From assembly GCA_050698355.1 (NCBI GenBank), contig JBOHBN010000331.1, positions 1 through 29,916 on the forward strand: 29,916 bases of DNA. The letters run 5' to 3'. Shown in pieces: positions 17,201-24,908 of this stretch (position 1 is the first letter of the stretch; the number at the start of each line of letters is the position of its first letter). The position numbers and the translations under genes are program-made. The notes under the pieces are model-generated. The model was not told where the DNA came from and made no database searches. It saw only the letters and a program-made list of their open reading frames with translations. Source of the DNA: JBOHBN01 sp050698355 (GTDB taxonomy: Bacteria; Actinomycetota; Actinomycetes; Streptosporangiales; WHST01).

Positions 17201-17770
17201 ATGCGAAGAGCCGCACCGGAACTCGTCTTCGCGACGTTGCTGGTCGCCTTCGGCCTGTTCATGGCCATCGGCTCGCTGGGCTACGGGCTGTTCGTTCACG
17301 GCGGGCTGGTGGGGCCGGGCTTCGTCCCGTTCGTGGCGGGGGCGCTCCTCGCGGGCTGCGCTGCCTGGGCGGGCACGGAGGTGGTCCTCCGGGCCCGCGG
17401 GCGGGGCTCGGTAACGGCCGCAGAGCCGGGCGTGGTTGACGAGCCCGCTTCGCAGGCGGCCGAACCAGAGTCGCGCACCAGCCCGGATTCCGTGGGCAGC
17501 TCGCTGCCGGGCGCCCGCTCGGTGGGCAGTGGTCGTGCCATGCTCGTCCTCGCGCTGGTGGCGGTGGCAGCGGTCCTGACGTACGCCATCGGCTACGTCG
17601 CCGCGTTCGGGGTCATCACCTTCGTCATACTCGCCGTGGTCGAACGCGAACGTATCTGGCTCTCGGTCCTGATCAGCGTCGCGGCGGTCGCGGTGGCCTG
17701 GTTGTTGTTCGGGCAGCTGTTGGGCATTCCGCTCCCGGGCGGCGCGCTGCACATCCCGGGCGGTGGCTGA
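17201..17770 (+). CDS. tctB: TctB-family small membrane subunit of the tripartite transporter
   Basis: 189 residues with four predicted membrane helices: LVFATLLVAFGLFMAIGSL, the FVPFVAGALLAGCAAWAG region, MLVLALVAVAAVLTYAIGY, and VLISVAAVAVAWLLFGQLL. The end LLGIPLPGGALHIP closely fits TctB (L-x-x-x-LP-x-G). A hydrophilic cytoplasmic insert of about 50 residues separates helices 2 and 3. TctB is required with TctA for Na+- or H+-coupled uptake. Its stop falls two bases before the likely TctA start, or overlaps the alternative GTG start at 17763. Confidence 0.88.
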   Translation: MRRAAPELVFATLLVAFGLFMAIGSLGYGLFVHGGLVGPGFVPFVAGALLAGCAAWAGTEVVLRARGRGSVTAAEPGVVDEPASQAAEPESRTSPDSVGSSLPGARSVGSGRAMLVLALVAVAAVLTYAIGYVAAFGVITFVILAVVERERIWLSVLISVAAVAVAWLLFGQLLGIPLPGGALHIPGGG

Positions 17771-17771
17771 G

Positions 17772-19352
17772 ATGGACGTGCTACACGGGGTCGTGCTCGG
17801 CTTCTCCACCGCCTTCAGCGCGCAGAACCTGCTGTTCTGCCTCGTCGGCGTGCTGTTGGGCACGGTGATCGGCCTACTGCCCGGTCTGGGATCCGTCACC
17901 GGGGTGGCCCTGCTGCTTCCCGTGACCTTCACGCTGCCGCCGGTCACAGCCTTGATCATGCTTGCGGGCATCTACTACGGGTGCCAGTACGCCGCATCGA
18001 TCTCCTCCACGCTGATCTCGACGCCGGGCGACTCCGCTAGCGCGGTCGTCACCTTCGACGGCTACCCCCTTGCCAGGCAGGGGATGGGCGGCCGTTCGAT
18101 CGCCATCTCGGCGATCTCGTCGTTCATCTCCGGCACCCTGACCGTCATCCCGCTCATGGCCCTGGCGCCGCTGTTCGTGGGCTTCGCACTGCACTTCGGC
18201 CCGCCGGAGACGTTCGCGCTCGTCATGCTCGGAATGTTGGCGATCGTCGGGTTCACCGGCAGGTCGCCGGCCAAGGGACTCGCGATGGGCGCGTTCGGGA
18301 TCGCCCTCGCGATGATCGGCATCAACTCCCAGAGCGGCGTCGCGCGCTTCACCTTCAACCAGGTGCAGCTCTACGGCGGCATCGGCTTCGTCGCCGTCAT
18401 CATCGGTCTGTTCGCCGTCGCCGAGGTGCTGAACCAGGTGGGCCGTGGCGGCGCCGAACCCATCCGTACGCGGATGCGCGACATGATGGTGACGAAGAGC
18501 GACCTCCGCCAGGTCCGCTGGTCGATCCCTCGTGGCGGTGTGACCGGGTTCCTCATCGGCGTCCTGCCCGGTGCCGGAGCCACGCTGGCCTCCTTCTTCG
18601 CGTACGAGATCGAGCGCAAGTTCTCCAAGCACCCGGAGCGGTTCGGCAAGGGGGCACTGGAAGGGGTCGCGGGACCGGAGGCGGCCAACAACGCGGCGGC
18701 GAACGCGGCGTTCGTGCCCACGTTGACCCTCGGCATTCCGGGCTCCGAGACCACCGCCGTGCTGCTCGGTGCGTTTCTCATCTTCGGCATTCAGCCGGGG
18801 CCCCTGCTCTTCAGCCAGCAGCCGGAGCTGGTCTGGGGGCTGATGGCGTCGTTCTACATCGGCAACGTGTTCCTGCTGGTGCTGAACCTGCCGTTCGCGC
18901 CGTTCTTCGCGTCCATCCTGCGGCTTCGGTACGCGTTCCTCTACCCGCTGATCCTCTTCCTGGCGCTCATCGGGGCGTACTCGATCGAGAACCGGATGTG
19001 GAACGTGTGGCTGGCGCTGGCCTTCGGTCTCATCGGCTTTTTCATGAAGAAGTACGACTACCCGGCGCCCCCGGTGATCCTCGGCCTGATCCTCGGCGGC
19101 CTGCTGGAGAAGAACCTGGTGCAGACGTCCGACATGGCCGGCGGCGACTTCGGGATCTTCCTGCATCGCCCGATCGCGCTGGTGCTGTTCGCGATCGGCC
19201 TCGCCGTCATCTTGGGACCACACGTTTTTCGAGCGATACGCCGTCTCTCCGGCCGTGCTTCTCCGAGGGCGCCACAGTCGGCCGGCGCGGCGAGTTCCGG
19301 TGAGGCAGAAGGCACGCACACCACGACCACCTCGCGCGGGGAGGGCTCATGA
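17772..19352 (+). CDS. tctA: TctA-family large permease subunit
   Basis: About 526 residues from ATG 17772 (GTG 17763 is an in-frame alternative). About 11-12 hydrophobic helices and the two family signatures are present: GLLPGLGSVTGVALLLP near residue 40 and GVLPGAGATLASFFAYEIE in the second half, each marking the re-entrant substrate-site loops of the inverted-repeat fold. Further typical blocks are ISSTLISTPGDSASAVV, GPEAANNAAANAAFVPTL and TLGIPGSETTAVLLGAF. The C-terminal ~35 residues are a polar, Ala/Ser/Thr-rich tail. The stop overlaps the CoA-transferase start (ATGA). The substrate of this TTT system is unknown; the downstream genes suggest a dicarboxylate or related acid. Confidence 0.94.
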   Translation: MDVLHGVVLGFSTAFSAQNLLFCLVGVLLGTVIGLLPGLGSVTGVALLLPVTFTLPPVTALIMLAGIYYGCQYAASISSTLISTPGDSASAVVTFDGYPLARQGMGGRSIAISAISSFISGTLTVIPLMALAPLFVGFALHFGPPETFALVMLGMLAIVGFTGRSPAKGLAMGAFGIALAMIGINSQSGVARFTFNQVQLYGGIGFVAVIIGLFAVAEVLNQVGRGGAEPIRTRMRDMMVTKSDLRQVRWSIPRGGVTGFLIGVLPGAGATLASFFAYEIERKFSKHPERFGKGALEGVAGPEAANNAAANAAFVPTLTLGIPGSETTAVLLGAFLIFGIQPGPLLFSQQPELVWGLMASFYIGNVFLLVLNLPFAPFFASILRLRYAFLYPLILFLALIGAYSIENRMWNVWLALAFGLIGFFMKKYDYPAPPVILGLILGGLLEKNLVQTSDMAGGDFGIFLHRPIALVLFAIGLAVILGPHVFRAIRRLSGRASPRAPQSAGAASSGEAEGTHTTTTSRGEGS

Positions 19353-20560
19353 CAGGCACCTTCGACCATGCCGGCGCCCTGCGCAGGCTTCGGGTCATCG
19401 ACCTCACCCAGGTCATGGCCGGTCCCTTCTGCTGTCAGCTGCTGGCCGACTTCGGGGCGCGCGTGACGAAGGTGGAGCCCGTGGGGACCGGGGACCACTC
19501 GCGCCACGCCATGGGTTTCCACATGAAGGGGCAGGACAGCGTCTCCTTCCTCGCGGTGAACCGGAACAAGGAGAGCGTGGCGCTCAACCTGAAGTCGTCC
19601 GAAGGCCGCGAGGTCTTCTACCGCCTGGTCGACGACGCCGATGTGGTCGTCGAGAACTTCAGGCCGGGCGTGACGAAGCGGTTGGGCGTGGACTGTCCGA
19701 CGCTGCGCGCGCGCAACCCACGGTTGATCTACGCCTCGATCTCCGGGTTCGGCCAGACCGGACCGTACGCGAACCGGGCAGGCTACGACCTGATCGCCCA
19801 GGCCATGTCCGGCGTGATGAGCGTGACCGGACAACCGGACGGCGATCCGGTGAAGTGCGGCATCCCCATCGCCGATCTCGGCGCCGGGCTGTTCGCGACC
19901 GTCGGCATCCTCTCCGCCGTCATCGCGCGGGAGGAGACCGGCGAGGGCCAGCAGGTCGACACCTCGCTGTTCGAGGCCGCACTGGGGCTGTCGATCTGGG
20001 AGACCGCGGAGCTGTGGGGCTCGGGGCGCGTGCCGGTGCCGTTCGGGTCGGCACACCGGTTCAGCGCTCCGTACCAGGCGCTGCGCACCCGCGACGGCTA
20101 CCTCACGGTCGGCGCGAACAACCAGCGGTTGTGGGAGCGGTTCTGCCGGAGCATCGACCGTGCCGACCTGTTGACCGATGACCGGTTCACCACCAACACC
20201 GAGCGGATGGCCAACCGTGAGATCCTCGCCACCGAGCTCGAGTCGGTGCTCAAGGACAGGACGACCGACGAGTGGGTGACGGTTCTGGACGACAGCGGCG
20301 TGCCGTGCGGCCCGATCAGGAACTACGCGGAGGTCGCGTCCGATCCGCACACCCTCGCCAGGGAGATGGTCGTGGAGATGACGCACCCGGTCGAGGGCAC
20401 GGTCAAGGGCCTCGGCATCCCGGTCAAGCTCAGCAACACGCCCGGGCGGGTGAGAAGCGCCGCACCGCTGCTCGGCGAGCACACCGACGACGTCCTCGCC
20501 CGGTACGGGTACTCCGCCGACGAGATCGCCGCCCTGCGCGAAACGGAGGCTGTCCAGTGA
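19349..20560 (+). CDS. family III CoA-transferase (CaiB/BaiF, formyl-CoA:oxalate CoA-transferase-like)
   Basis: 403 residues. These enzymes move CoA between acyl-CoA and free carboxylates through an aspartyl-CoA thioester. The catalytic Asp is expected at D147 in AGYDLIAQAMSG; other signatures are LRVIDLTQVMAGPFC, GARVTKVEP, NRNKESVALNLKS, ENFRPGV and SGFGQTGPYANR. It starts in a 4-base overlap with tctA, tying uptake to activation: the acid is probably imported and converted to its CoA thioester at once. Close relatives act on oxalate, succinate, mesaconate, carnitine and others, so the exact pair cannot be stated. Confidence 0.92.
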   Translation: MTGTFDHAGALRRLRVIDLTQVMAGPFCCQLLADFGARVTKVEPVGTGDHSRHAMGFHMKGQDSVSFLAVNRNKESVALNLKSSEGREVFYRLVDDADVVVENFRPGVTKRLGVDCPTLRARNPRLIYASISGFGQTGPYANRAGYDLIAQAMSGVMSVTGQPDGDPVKCGIPIADLGAGLFATVGILSAVIAREETGEGQQVDTSLFEAALGLSIWETAELWGSGRVPVPFGSAHRFSAPYQALRTRDGYLTVGANNQRLWERFCRSIDRADLLTDDRFTTNTERMANREILATELESVLKDRTTDEWVTVLDDSGVPCGPIRNYAEVASDPHTLAREMVVEMTHPVEGTVKGLGIPVKLSNTPGRVRSAAPLLGEHTDDVLARYGYSADEIAALRETEAVQ

Positions 20561-20669
20561 GCAAGGAGCTGAGGAGCGAGCCGAAGGTACGGGTCGCACA
20601 AGGAGTTCAGCGGGATGGGAACCGCTCGATTGCACCTGCCGAAGGCGAGCGAGCAAGCGAGGCAAGCAC
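20561..20669. other. purine-rich intergenic spacer with GCGAG-type short repeats
   Basis: 109 bases inside the operon, between the CoA-transferase and crotonase genes, unlike the overlaps elsewhere. It contains several GAGG/GGAG runs and a block of repeated GCGAG/GCAAG units just before the crotonase start (around 20645-20668), which includes its ribosome-binding GAGG. I see no gene or terminator in it. Confidence 0.4.
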
Positions 20670-21473
20670 ATGAGCCAGGAAGCAAGCCCTGTCGGTGTCC
20701 GGACGGACGAGCTGCTGTTCGAACGTGACGGCGCGGTCGCCACCGTCACGTTCAACCGTCCCTCCGCGCGTAACGCCATGACCTGGGCCATGTACGAGGG
20801 CTTGCAGGACGCCTGCGAGAAGGTCGACGCCGACGACGGCATCCGGGTGCTCGTGCTGCGCGGCGCTGGTGACAAGGCGTTCGTGGCGGGCACCGACATC
20901 AGCCAGTTCAGCGCGTTCCGCACACCCGAGGACGGCGTCGCCTACGAGGAGCACCTCGACGCCGTCGTCGGCCGCCTCGAGGCCGTCCGTGCGCCCACGG
21001 TCGCTGTCATCCGCGGATACGCGGTCGGTGGCGGGCTTTCCATCGCCGCCGCCTGCGACCTGCGGATCGCCACCCCGGACGCCAAGTTCGGCATCCCGAT
21101 AGCCCGCACCCTGGGCAACTGCCTGTCGATGGAGACCTACGCCCGGCTGGTCGCGCTGATCGGCCCGGCCAGGACGCTGCACATGATCTACACCGCGTCC
21201 TTCCTCTCCGCCGACCAGGCGCTCGCCGCCGGTATGCTGGCCGAGGTCGTCGATCCCGACGGCATCGACGCCCGCGCCACCGAGCTGGCCGACCAGCTCA
21301 CTCGCCGGGCCCCGCTCACGATGCGGGTCACCAAGGAAGCCGTCCGCAGGCTCCGCCGCGCCGGTCTTCCCGATGGTGACGACCTCGTCCGCACCTGCTA
21401 CGGCAGCGTCGACTTCGCCGAGGGCGTACGGGCGTTCGTCGACAAGCGGCAACCCGAGTGGACCGGCCGGTGA
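20670..21473 (+). CDS. crotonase (enoyl-CoA hydratase/isomerase) superfamily protein with atypical active site
   Basis: 267 residues. The crotonase fold is clear: NRPSARNAM near the N-terminus, an oxyanion-hole region with KAFVAGTDISQF and RGYAVGGGLSIAAACDLRIA, and the C-terminal EGVRAFVDKRQPEW. However, the first catalytic Glu of true hydratases (the PE after FG) is replaced: the text reads FGIPIARTLG. The second (in the LAMEMVLTG block of rat hydratase) aligns with RTLHMIYTA and is also not Glu. The protein therefore probably performs another crotonase reaction, such as isomerisation, decarboxylation or hydrolysis, or uses a displaced Glu in LSMETYARL. It overlaps the aminotransferase gene by four bases (GTGA). 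Confidence 0.88.
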   Translation: MSQEASPVGVRTDELLFERDGAVATVTFNRPSARNAMTWAMYEGLQDACEKVDADDGIRVLVLRGAGDKAFVAGTDISQFSAFRTPEDGVAYEEHLDAVVGRLEAVRAPTVAVIRGYAVGGGLSIAAACDLRIATPDAKFGIPIARTLGNCLSMETYARLVALIGPARTLHMIYTASFLSADQALAAGMLAEVVDPDGIDARATELADQLTRRAPLTMRVTKEAVRRLRRAGLPDGDDLVRTCYGSVDFAEGVRAFVDKRQPEWTGR

Positions 21474-22642
21474 GCCCGCCCGGACGGCTGGCCGGCCGAC
21501 GGTTCCTGCAGATCCCCGGGCCGACCAACGTGCCGGAGTCGGTGCTCGACGCGATCGCGCATCCGACCATCGACCACCGGTCGCAGGAGTTCGCCAGGCT
21601 GGCGTTGGGCATACTCGGGGACCTCGGCCCGGTGTTCGGTACGTCCGGGCCCGTGCTGGTGTTCCCGTCGTCAGGCACCGGTGCCTGGGAGGCGGCCCTG
21701 GTCAACACGCTGTCTCCCGGCGACACGGTACTCGCGTACGAGACCGGGCACTTCGCGACGTTGTGGGCGGACCTGGCGCGACGCCTCGGGCTCTCGGTCG
21801 AGCTGCTGCATGGGGACTGGCGGCACGGCGCCGATCCCGTGGCCATCGAGCGCAGGCTGCAGGCCGATAGTGACGGGCTCGTCAAGGCCGTCTGCGTGGT
21901 CCACAACGAGACCTCGACCGGTGTCACGAGCCGGGTGCCCGAGATCCGGCGGGCGATCGACCGTGTCGGTCATCCCGCGCTGCTGCTCGTCGACACGATC
22001 TCCTCCCTCGGTTGCACCGAGTACGAGCACGACGAGTGGGGTGTCGACGTCACGGTCGCCGGGTCGCAGAAGGGCCTGATGCTGCCGCCCGGGCTGGGGT
22101 TCAACGCGGTGAGCGAACGGGCCCTGGCTGCGGCGGAAGGGGCGCAGCTGCCGCGCGCGTACTGGGATTGGGCGCGGATCGTCGAGACGAATGCCGGAGG
22201 TTTCTTCCCGTACACTCCGGCGACGAACCTGCTCTTCGGGCTCCGCGCTGCCCTCGATCTGCTGTTCCAGGAGGGCCTGCCGAACGTCTTCGCCCGTCAT
22301 CGCCGGCACGCCGCCGCCACCCGGGCCGCGGTCGAGGCATGGGGACTTGAGGTGTGCTGCCTCGACGCGAGGGAGCACAGCCCCTCGCTGACCGCCGTAC
22401 TGATGCCGGACGGCCACGACGAGGCGGCGTTCCGCCAGGGCGTTTACGACATGTACGGCATGTCACTCGGCTCGGGTCTCGGCCGGTTGCGCGGGCGGGC
22501 ATTTCGCATTGGCCACCTCGGCGATTTCGACGACCTCAGCCTCATGGCGGCGTTGTCCGGCGTGGAACTCGGACTGGCCGCCGCTGGCGTGCCGTACAAG
22601 AGCGGGGGCGTGGCGGCCGCGCTCGACCTGCTCCAGCCTTAG
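21470..22642 (+). CDS. class V PLP aminotransferase (alanine/serine-glyoxylate aminotransferase-like)
   Basis: About 390 residues from GTG 21470, which overlaps the crotonase stop; GTG 21458 is an alternative four codons upstream. The family features are the N-terminal QIPGPTNVPESVLDAIA and HRSQEF, the PLP-phosphate segment PSSGTGAWEAALVN, VHNETSTGV, the Asp of LLLVDTISSLG that pairs with the pyridine nitrogen, and the Schiff-base Lys in AGSQKGLMLPPGL at about residue 201. Relatives transfer amino groups to glyoxylate or pyruvate from alanine, serine or ureidoglycine. As the last operon gene it suggests the pathway starts from or passes through an amino acid or releases glyoxylate. It ends tail-to-tail with the minus-strand operon. 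Confidence 0.9.
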   Translation: MSPPGRLAGRRFLQIPGPTNVPESVLDAIAHPTIDHRSQEFARLALGILGDLGPVFGTSGPVLVFPSSGTGAWEAALVNTLSPGDTVLAYETGHFATLWADLARRLGLSVELLHGDWRHGADPVAIERRLQADSDGLVKAVCVVHNETSTGVTSRVPEIRRAIDRVGHPALLLVDTISSLGCTEYEHDEWGVDVTVAGSQKGLMLPPGLGFNAVSERALAAAEGAQLPRAYWDWARIVETNAGGFFPYTPATNLLFGLRAALDLLFQEGLPNVFARHRRHAAATRAAVEAWGLEVCCLDAREHSPSLTAVLMPDGHDEAAFRQGVYDMYGMSLGSGLGRLRGRAFRIGHLGDFDDLSLMAALSGVELGLAAAGVPYKSGGVAAALDLLQP

Positions 22643-23478
22643 GGGCTTGGCGAGGTGAGGATCACGTCGCTGCTGTTGGTGGCGCCGGCTGCCAGGTGGA
22701 CCTGGGTGGCCACCGGGGCGTAGCCGGCCGTGGCGAGGGTGTAGTGCCCTTCGGGCAGGTTGTCGAACGCGAACGTCCCGGCCTCGCTGGTGGGCGTGGT
22801 GCTGACGACCGAGCCCGTACCGTCGATGACGGTGACGAGCGCCTCGTGCACCGGCCTGCCGTCCGACGAGGCGCGCACGGTGCCGGTCAGCCGGCAGCGA
22901 CCCGCCAGGTCGATGTCGCGCTCCACGCGCCCGCCGCCGGGGACCGTGACGGCCAGGGCCACCGGTTCGTGTTCCATCGACGCCGCGGTCAGCGTGTAGG
23001 TGCCCTCGGCGAGGTCGCCGAACGCGTACCCGCCCAGGGCATCGGTGGTCGCTGCCGCGACGACGGTGCCGCTCCCGTCGGTCACGGTGACGACGACCCC
23101 GCTCGCATCACTGACGGTGCCGCCGAGCCGTACCATCCCACTGACAGAACCCGTCCCGGCCAGCTCGACATCGTGGCGTACCGACTGGTCGGCCACGGTG
23201 ACGAGGGACGCCCGCGGCTGGTGGTCGCCGGCGACGCAGATGACGATGTACGAGCCCGCGGCCGGCGGGTGTAGCCGGTAGCTACCGGTCTGGTCGCTCA
23301 CCGCGCGGTCGACCTGCTCACCGTGCAGCGTCGTGAGAGTCAGCGGAGCGTGCGCCACGGGCCTGCGGTCCGCGCGCGTCACCGTCCCGACGACGACCGG
23401 ATGGTGGTCGCCCGGCGTCCCGTTCCCTGTGCTGCTCGCCGGGTCCGCGGCCGTCCATGGTTCGGGACGCTGCTCCAC
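22639..23478 (-). CDS. three tandem carboxypeptidase-regulatory/transthyretin-like domains, no signal peptide
   Basis: 279 residues from the GTG at 23478, with AAAGGA nine bases upstream; longer frames to 23649 overlap the neighbouring gene. Three repeats of about 82 residues lie at roughly 28-108, 111-193 and 196-275. Each has the pattern V-x-G-x-V, an A-x-V-T-V strand, D-x-x-G-x-Y/F-x-F-x-x-L, and G-x-Y-T-L, typical of CarboxypepD_reg/MSCRAMM B-type beta-sandwiches. Repeat 1 is closest to the C-terminal domain of the MFS protein of the same operon (shared LTLTxxxGxQxDRA and GxYRLxxP patterns). There is no signal peptide, membrane helix or sortase signal, so it should be cytosolic unless exported by another route. 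It is the last operon gene, 58 bases after the 77-residue protein gene. Function unknown. Confidence 0.82.
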   Translation of the reverse strand: MEQRPEPWTAADPASSTGNGTPGDHHPVVVGTVTRADRRPVAHAPLTLTTLHGEQVDRAVSDQTGSYRLHPPAAGSYIVICVAGDHQPRASLVTVADQSVRHDVELAGTGSVSGMVRLGGTVSDASGVVVTVTDGSGTVVAAATTDALGGYAFGDLAEGTYTLTAASMEHEPVALAVTVPGGGRVERDIDLAGRCRLTGTVRASSDGRPVHEALVTVIDGTGSVVSTTPTSEAGTFAFDNLPEGHYTLATAGYAPVATQVHLAAGATNSSDVILTSPSP

Positions 23479-23536
23479 GTGCGCGATTCCTTTCCGCTCG
23501 GTCGGGGCGACGGCATGCGGTGTCGTGCCGCGGGGG

Positions 23537-23770
23537 TTACGGCTCGCGCCGGACGCGCGCCCGCAGGCTCGCGGCGAAATAGCCGCCCAGGGTGAGCAGC
23601 GAGACGCCGAGCACGACGGCGCCGGCGATGAGGTCGTCTCGGGTGGCAAGCGTCCAGTCGGCCCCGTGTGGCTGGTAGCCCACGACGTGCGGGGCGACGA
23701 TCAGCCACACGCCGCCCCCGGCGATGGCGACCAGCAGCACGACGGAGATCCACGTCAGAGCGCGGCTCAT
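23537..23770 (-). CDS. two-helix small membrane protein, SPW-repeat-like
   Basis: 77 residues. Helix 1 is at about residues 6-30 (ending VWLIVAPHVVGY) and helix 2 at 47-67. Between them is GYQPHGADWTLATRDD, an extracytoplasmic loop if the N-terminus is inside. The AP-hydrophobic-GY plus W-x-x-A layout recalls SPW-repeat membrane proteins. The gene starts in a 4-base overlap (ATGA) with the upstream gene, whose N-terminal half is a clear paralogue carrying GYQPSGADWTDAT. Function unknown; the context suggests a subunit of the membrane assembly with the MFS fusion. Confidence 0.8.
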   Translation of the reverse strand: MSRALTWISVVLLVAIAGGGVWLIVAPHVVGYQPHGADWTLATRDDLIAGAVVLGVSLLTLGGYFAASLRARVRREP

Positions 23771-24294
23771 GACCGCTCACCTCCTGCGATCGGTTGGTAC
23801 GAGCCGTTGCGCGTCGGCTCGGGTGTCTCGCGCGCTCCGGACAGGTCGTGGATGAGCGCCTCGACGAGCGGGGCGAGCACGGTCGCGACCTCGCTCGTCT
23901 CCGCGGAAGCCGCTGGCGCTGGTGTCGACTCTGGCTCGGGTGCCGGCTCCTCGGTGGCCTGGACGGGGGAGCTGCCCGGGCCCTCCGCGTCGTCCTCGGC
24001 GTGGCCCGGCGCGGAGCTGGTTGCCGTCCTCGTACGGTCCAACGCACGGAGCCGTCCGGGCAGTTGCGCGGCGAGCGCCACGCCGGCGAGCAGCGCAGCC
24101 GCCGCGATCCCGGCACCTGTGTAGAAGTCGGTGGTGGTGGCGTCGGTCCAGTCCGCCCCGGACGGCTGGTAGCCGAAGGCGAACGGCGCGAACATCAGCC
24201 AGCCGCCGGCGAGTAGCAGGACGGTGGCGCCGGCAAGGGCGATGGCCGGGGCCGCGACCGATACCTGCCGGGGCGGCCGTTGGCGGTTGCTCAC
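23767..24294 (-). CDS. two-helix SPW-like membrane protein with acidic tail and C-terminal helix
   Basis: 175 residues from the GTG at 24294 that overlaps the upstream stop (GTGA). A much longer frame to 24645 is a shadow of the upstream gene. It has helix 1 at about 14-39, the loop motif GYQPSGADWTDAT at 41-53, helix 2 at 57-77, a Pro/Glu/Ser-rich low-complexity linker at about 95-133, and an amphipathic helix at 135-151 (VATVLAPLVEALIHDLSG). The membrane part is a paralogue of the 77-residue protein encoded next; the C-terminal helix resembles one in the linker of the MFS fusion (LARVLDILQDLSG). Cytoplasmic N- and C-termini are likely. No known function. Confidence 0.78.
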   Translation of the reverse strand: MSNRQRPPRQVSVAAPAIALAGATVLLLAGGWLMFAPFAFGYQPSGADWTDATTTDFYTGAGIAAAALLAGVALAAQLPGRLRALDRTRTATSSAPGHAEDDAEGPGSSPVQATEEPAPEPESTPAPAASAETSEVATVLAPLVEALIHDLSGARETPEPTRNGSYQPIAGGERS

Positions 24295-24908
24295 TGGTTC
24301 CTCCCGTACTGGTCGGCTGGGACGTCCGCGTCGGCACGTATCTTCGCGCCGTGTACGAGCGGCGCCAGCAGCCGCTCGGCCGAGGGCAGCAGGACCTCGC
24401 GTGCCGCCTGCCGCGCCCGTGCCTCCAGGTCGTCCGGGGCCGGGGGCGAGGCCAGGCGGGCAGCGGCGGCCACCAGCGTGGGGTAGCGGCCGGGGTCGGA
24501 GAGCAAGCGCGTGGCGAGCAGGGCCGCGGTGAGGCCGGCGGCGGCTTGCGCGAGCAGCGGGTCGGACGCCGCGCTGCTCGTACCGCTCGACGCGGGTGAG
24601 TCCGCGATGCTCGGAGAGGTGACCGGTTCGGTCCTGCGCGCCCACCCGGGCACCCCGTCGAGGCGGAGCAGCACGGTCGGGTCGTCCTCTGTGCCGTCGA
24701 CCGTGGCGTAGCTGGCCACCGGCTGCCAGTCGCAGGCCGCGGCGACCAGCAGGTACGTGCCCGCGCCGGGCAGGGCGAGCACGCAGCGGCCCACGGTGTC
24801 GGTGCGCCCCCGGGCGACCTGGTGGCCGTCAGTGGCGAGCACCCCGACAAGAGCTCCGGAGATGCCCTCGCCATCGCGGTCGCACACCTGCCCGGTGACT
24901 GACGTCAT
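24291..24908 (-). CDS. carboxypeptidase-regulatory-like domain joined to a helical domain
   Basis: 205 residues from the ATG at 24908 that overlaps the MFS stop (ATGA); the longer frame to 25007 is a shadow. Residues 1-86 form one transthyretin-like beta-sandwich (TSVTGQVCDRDGEGISGA, then GRTDTVGRCVLALPGAGTY), related to the C-terminal domain of the MFS protein. A Ser/Pro/Ala-rich linker (about 92-114) leads to a helical region at 115-190 rich in Ala/Leu/Arg (AAAGLTAALLATRLLSDPGR, EARARQAAREVLLPSAERLLA, split by SPPAPDD). It has no signal peptide. I do not recognise the helical part. The coupling suggests stoichiometric production with the transporter. Confidence 0.8.
   Translation of the reverse strand: MTSVTGQVCDRDGEGISGALVGVLATDGHQVARGRTDTVGRCVLALPGAGTYLLVAAACDWQPVASYATVDGTEDDPTVLLRLDGVPGWARRTEPVTSPSIADSPASSGTSSAASDPLLAQAAAGLTAALLATRLLSDPGRYPTLVAAAARLASPPAPDDLEARARQAAREVLLPSAERLLAPLVHGAKIRADADVPADQYGRNQ

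Noticed and set aside
17874..20923. Two long minus-strand open frames
   Set aside because: Shadows of tctA, the CoA-transferase and crotonase genes; their translations are Arg/Asp/Glu-rich without domains.
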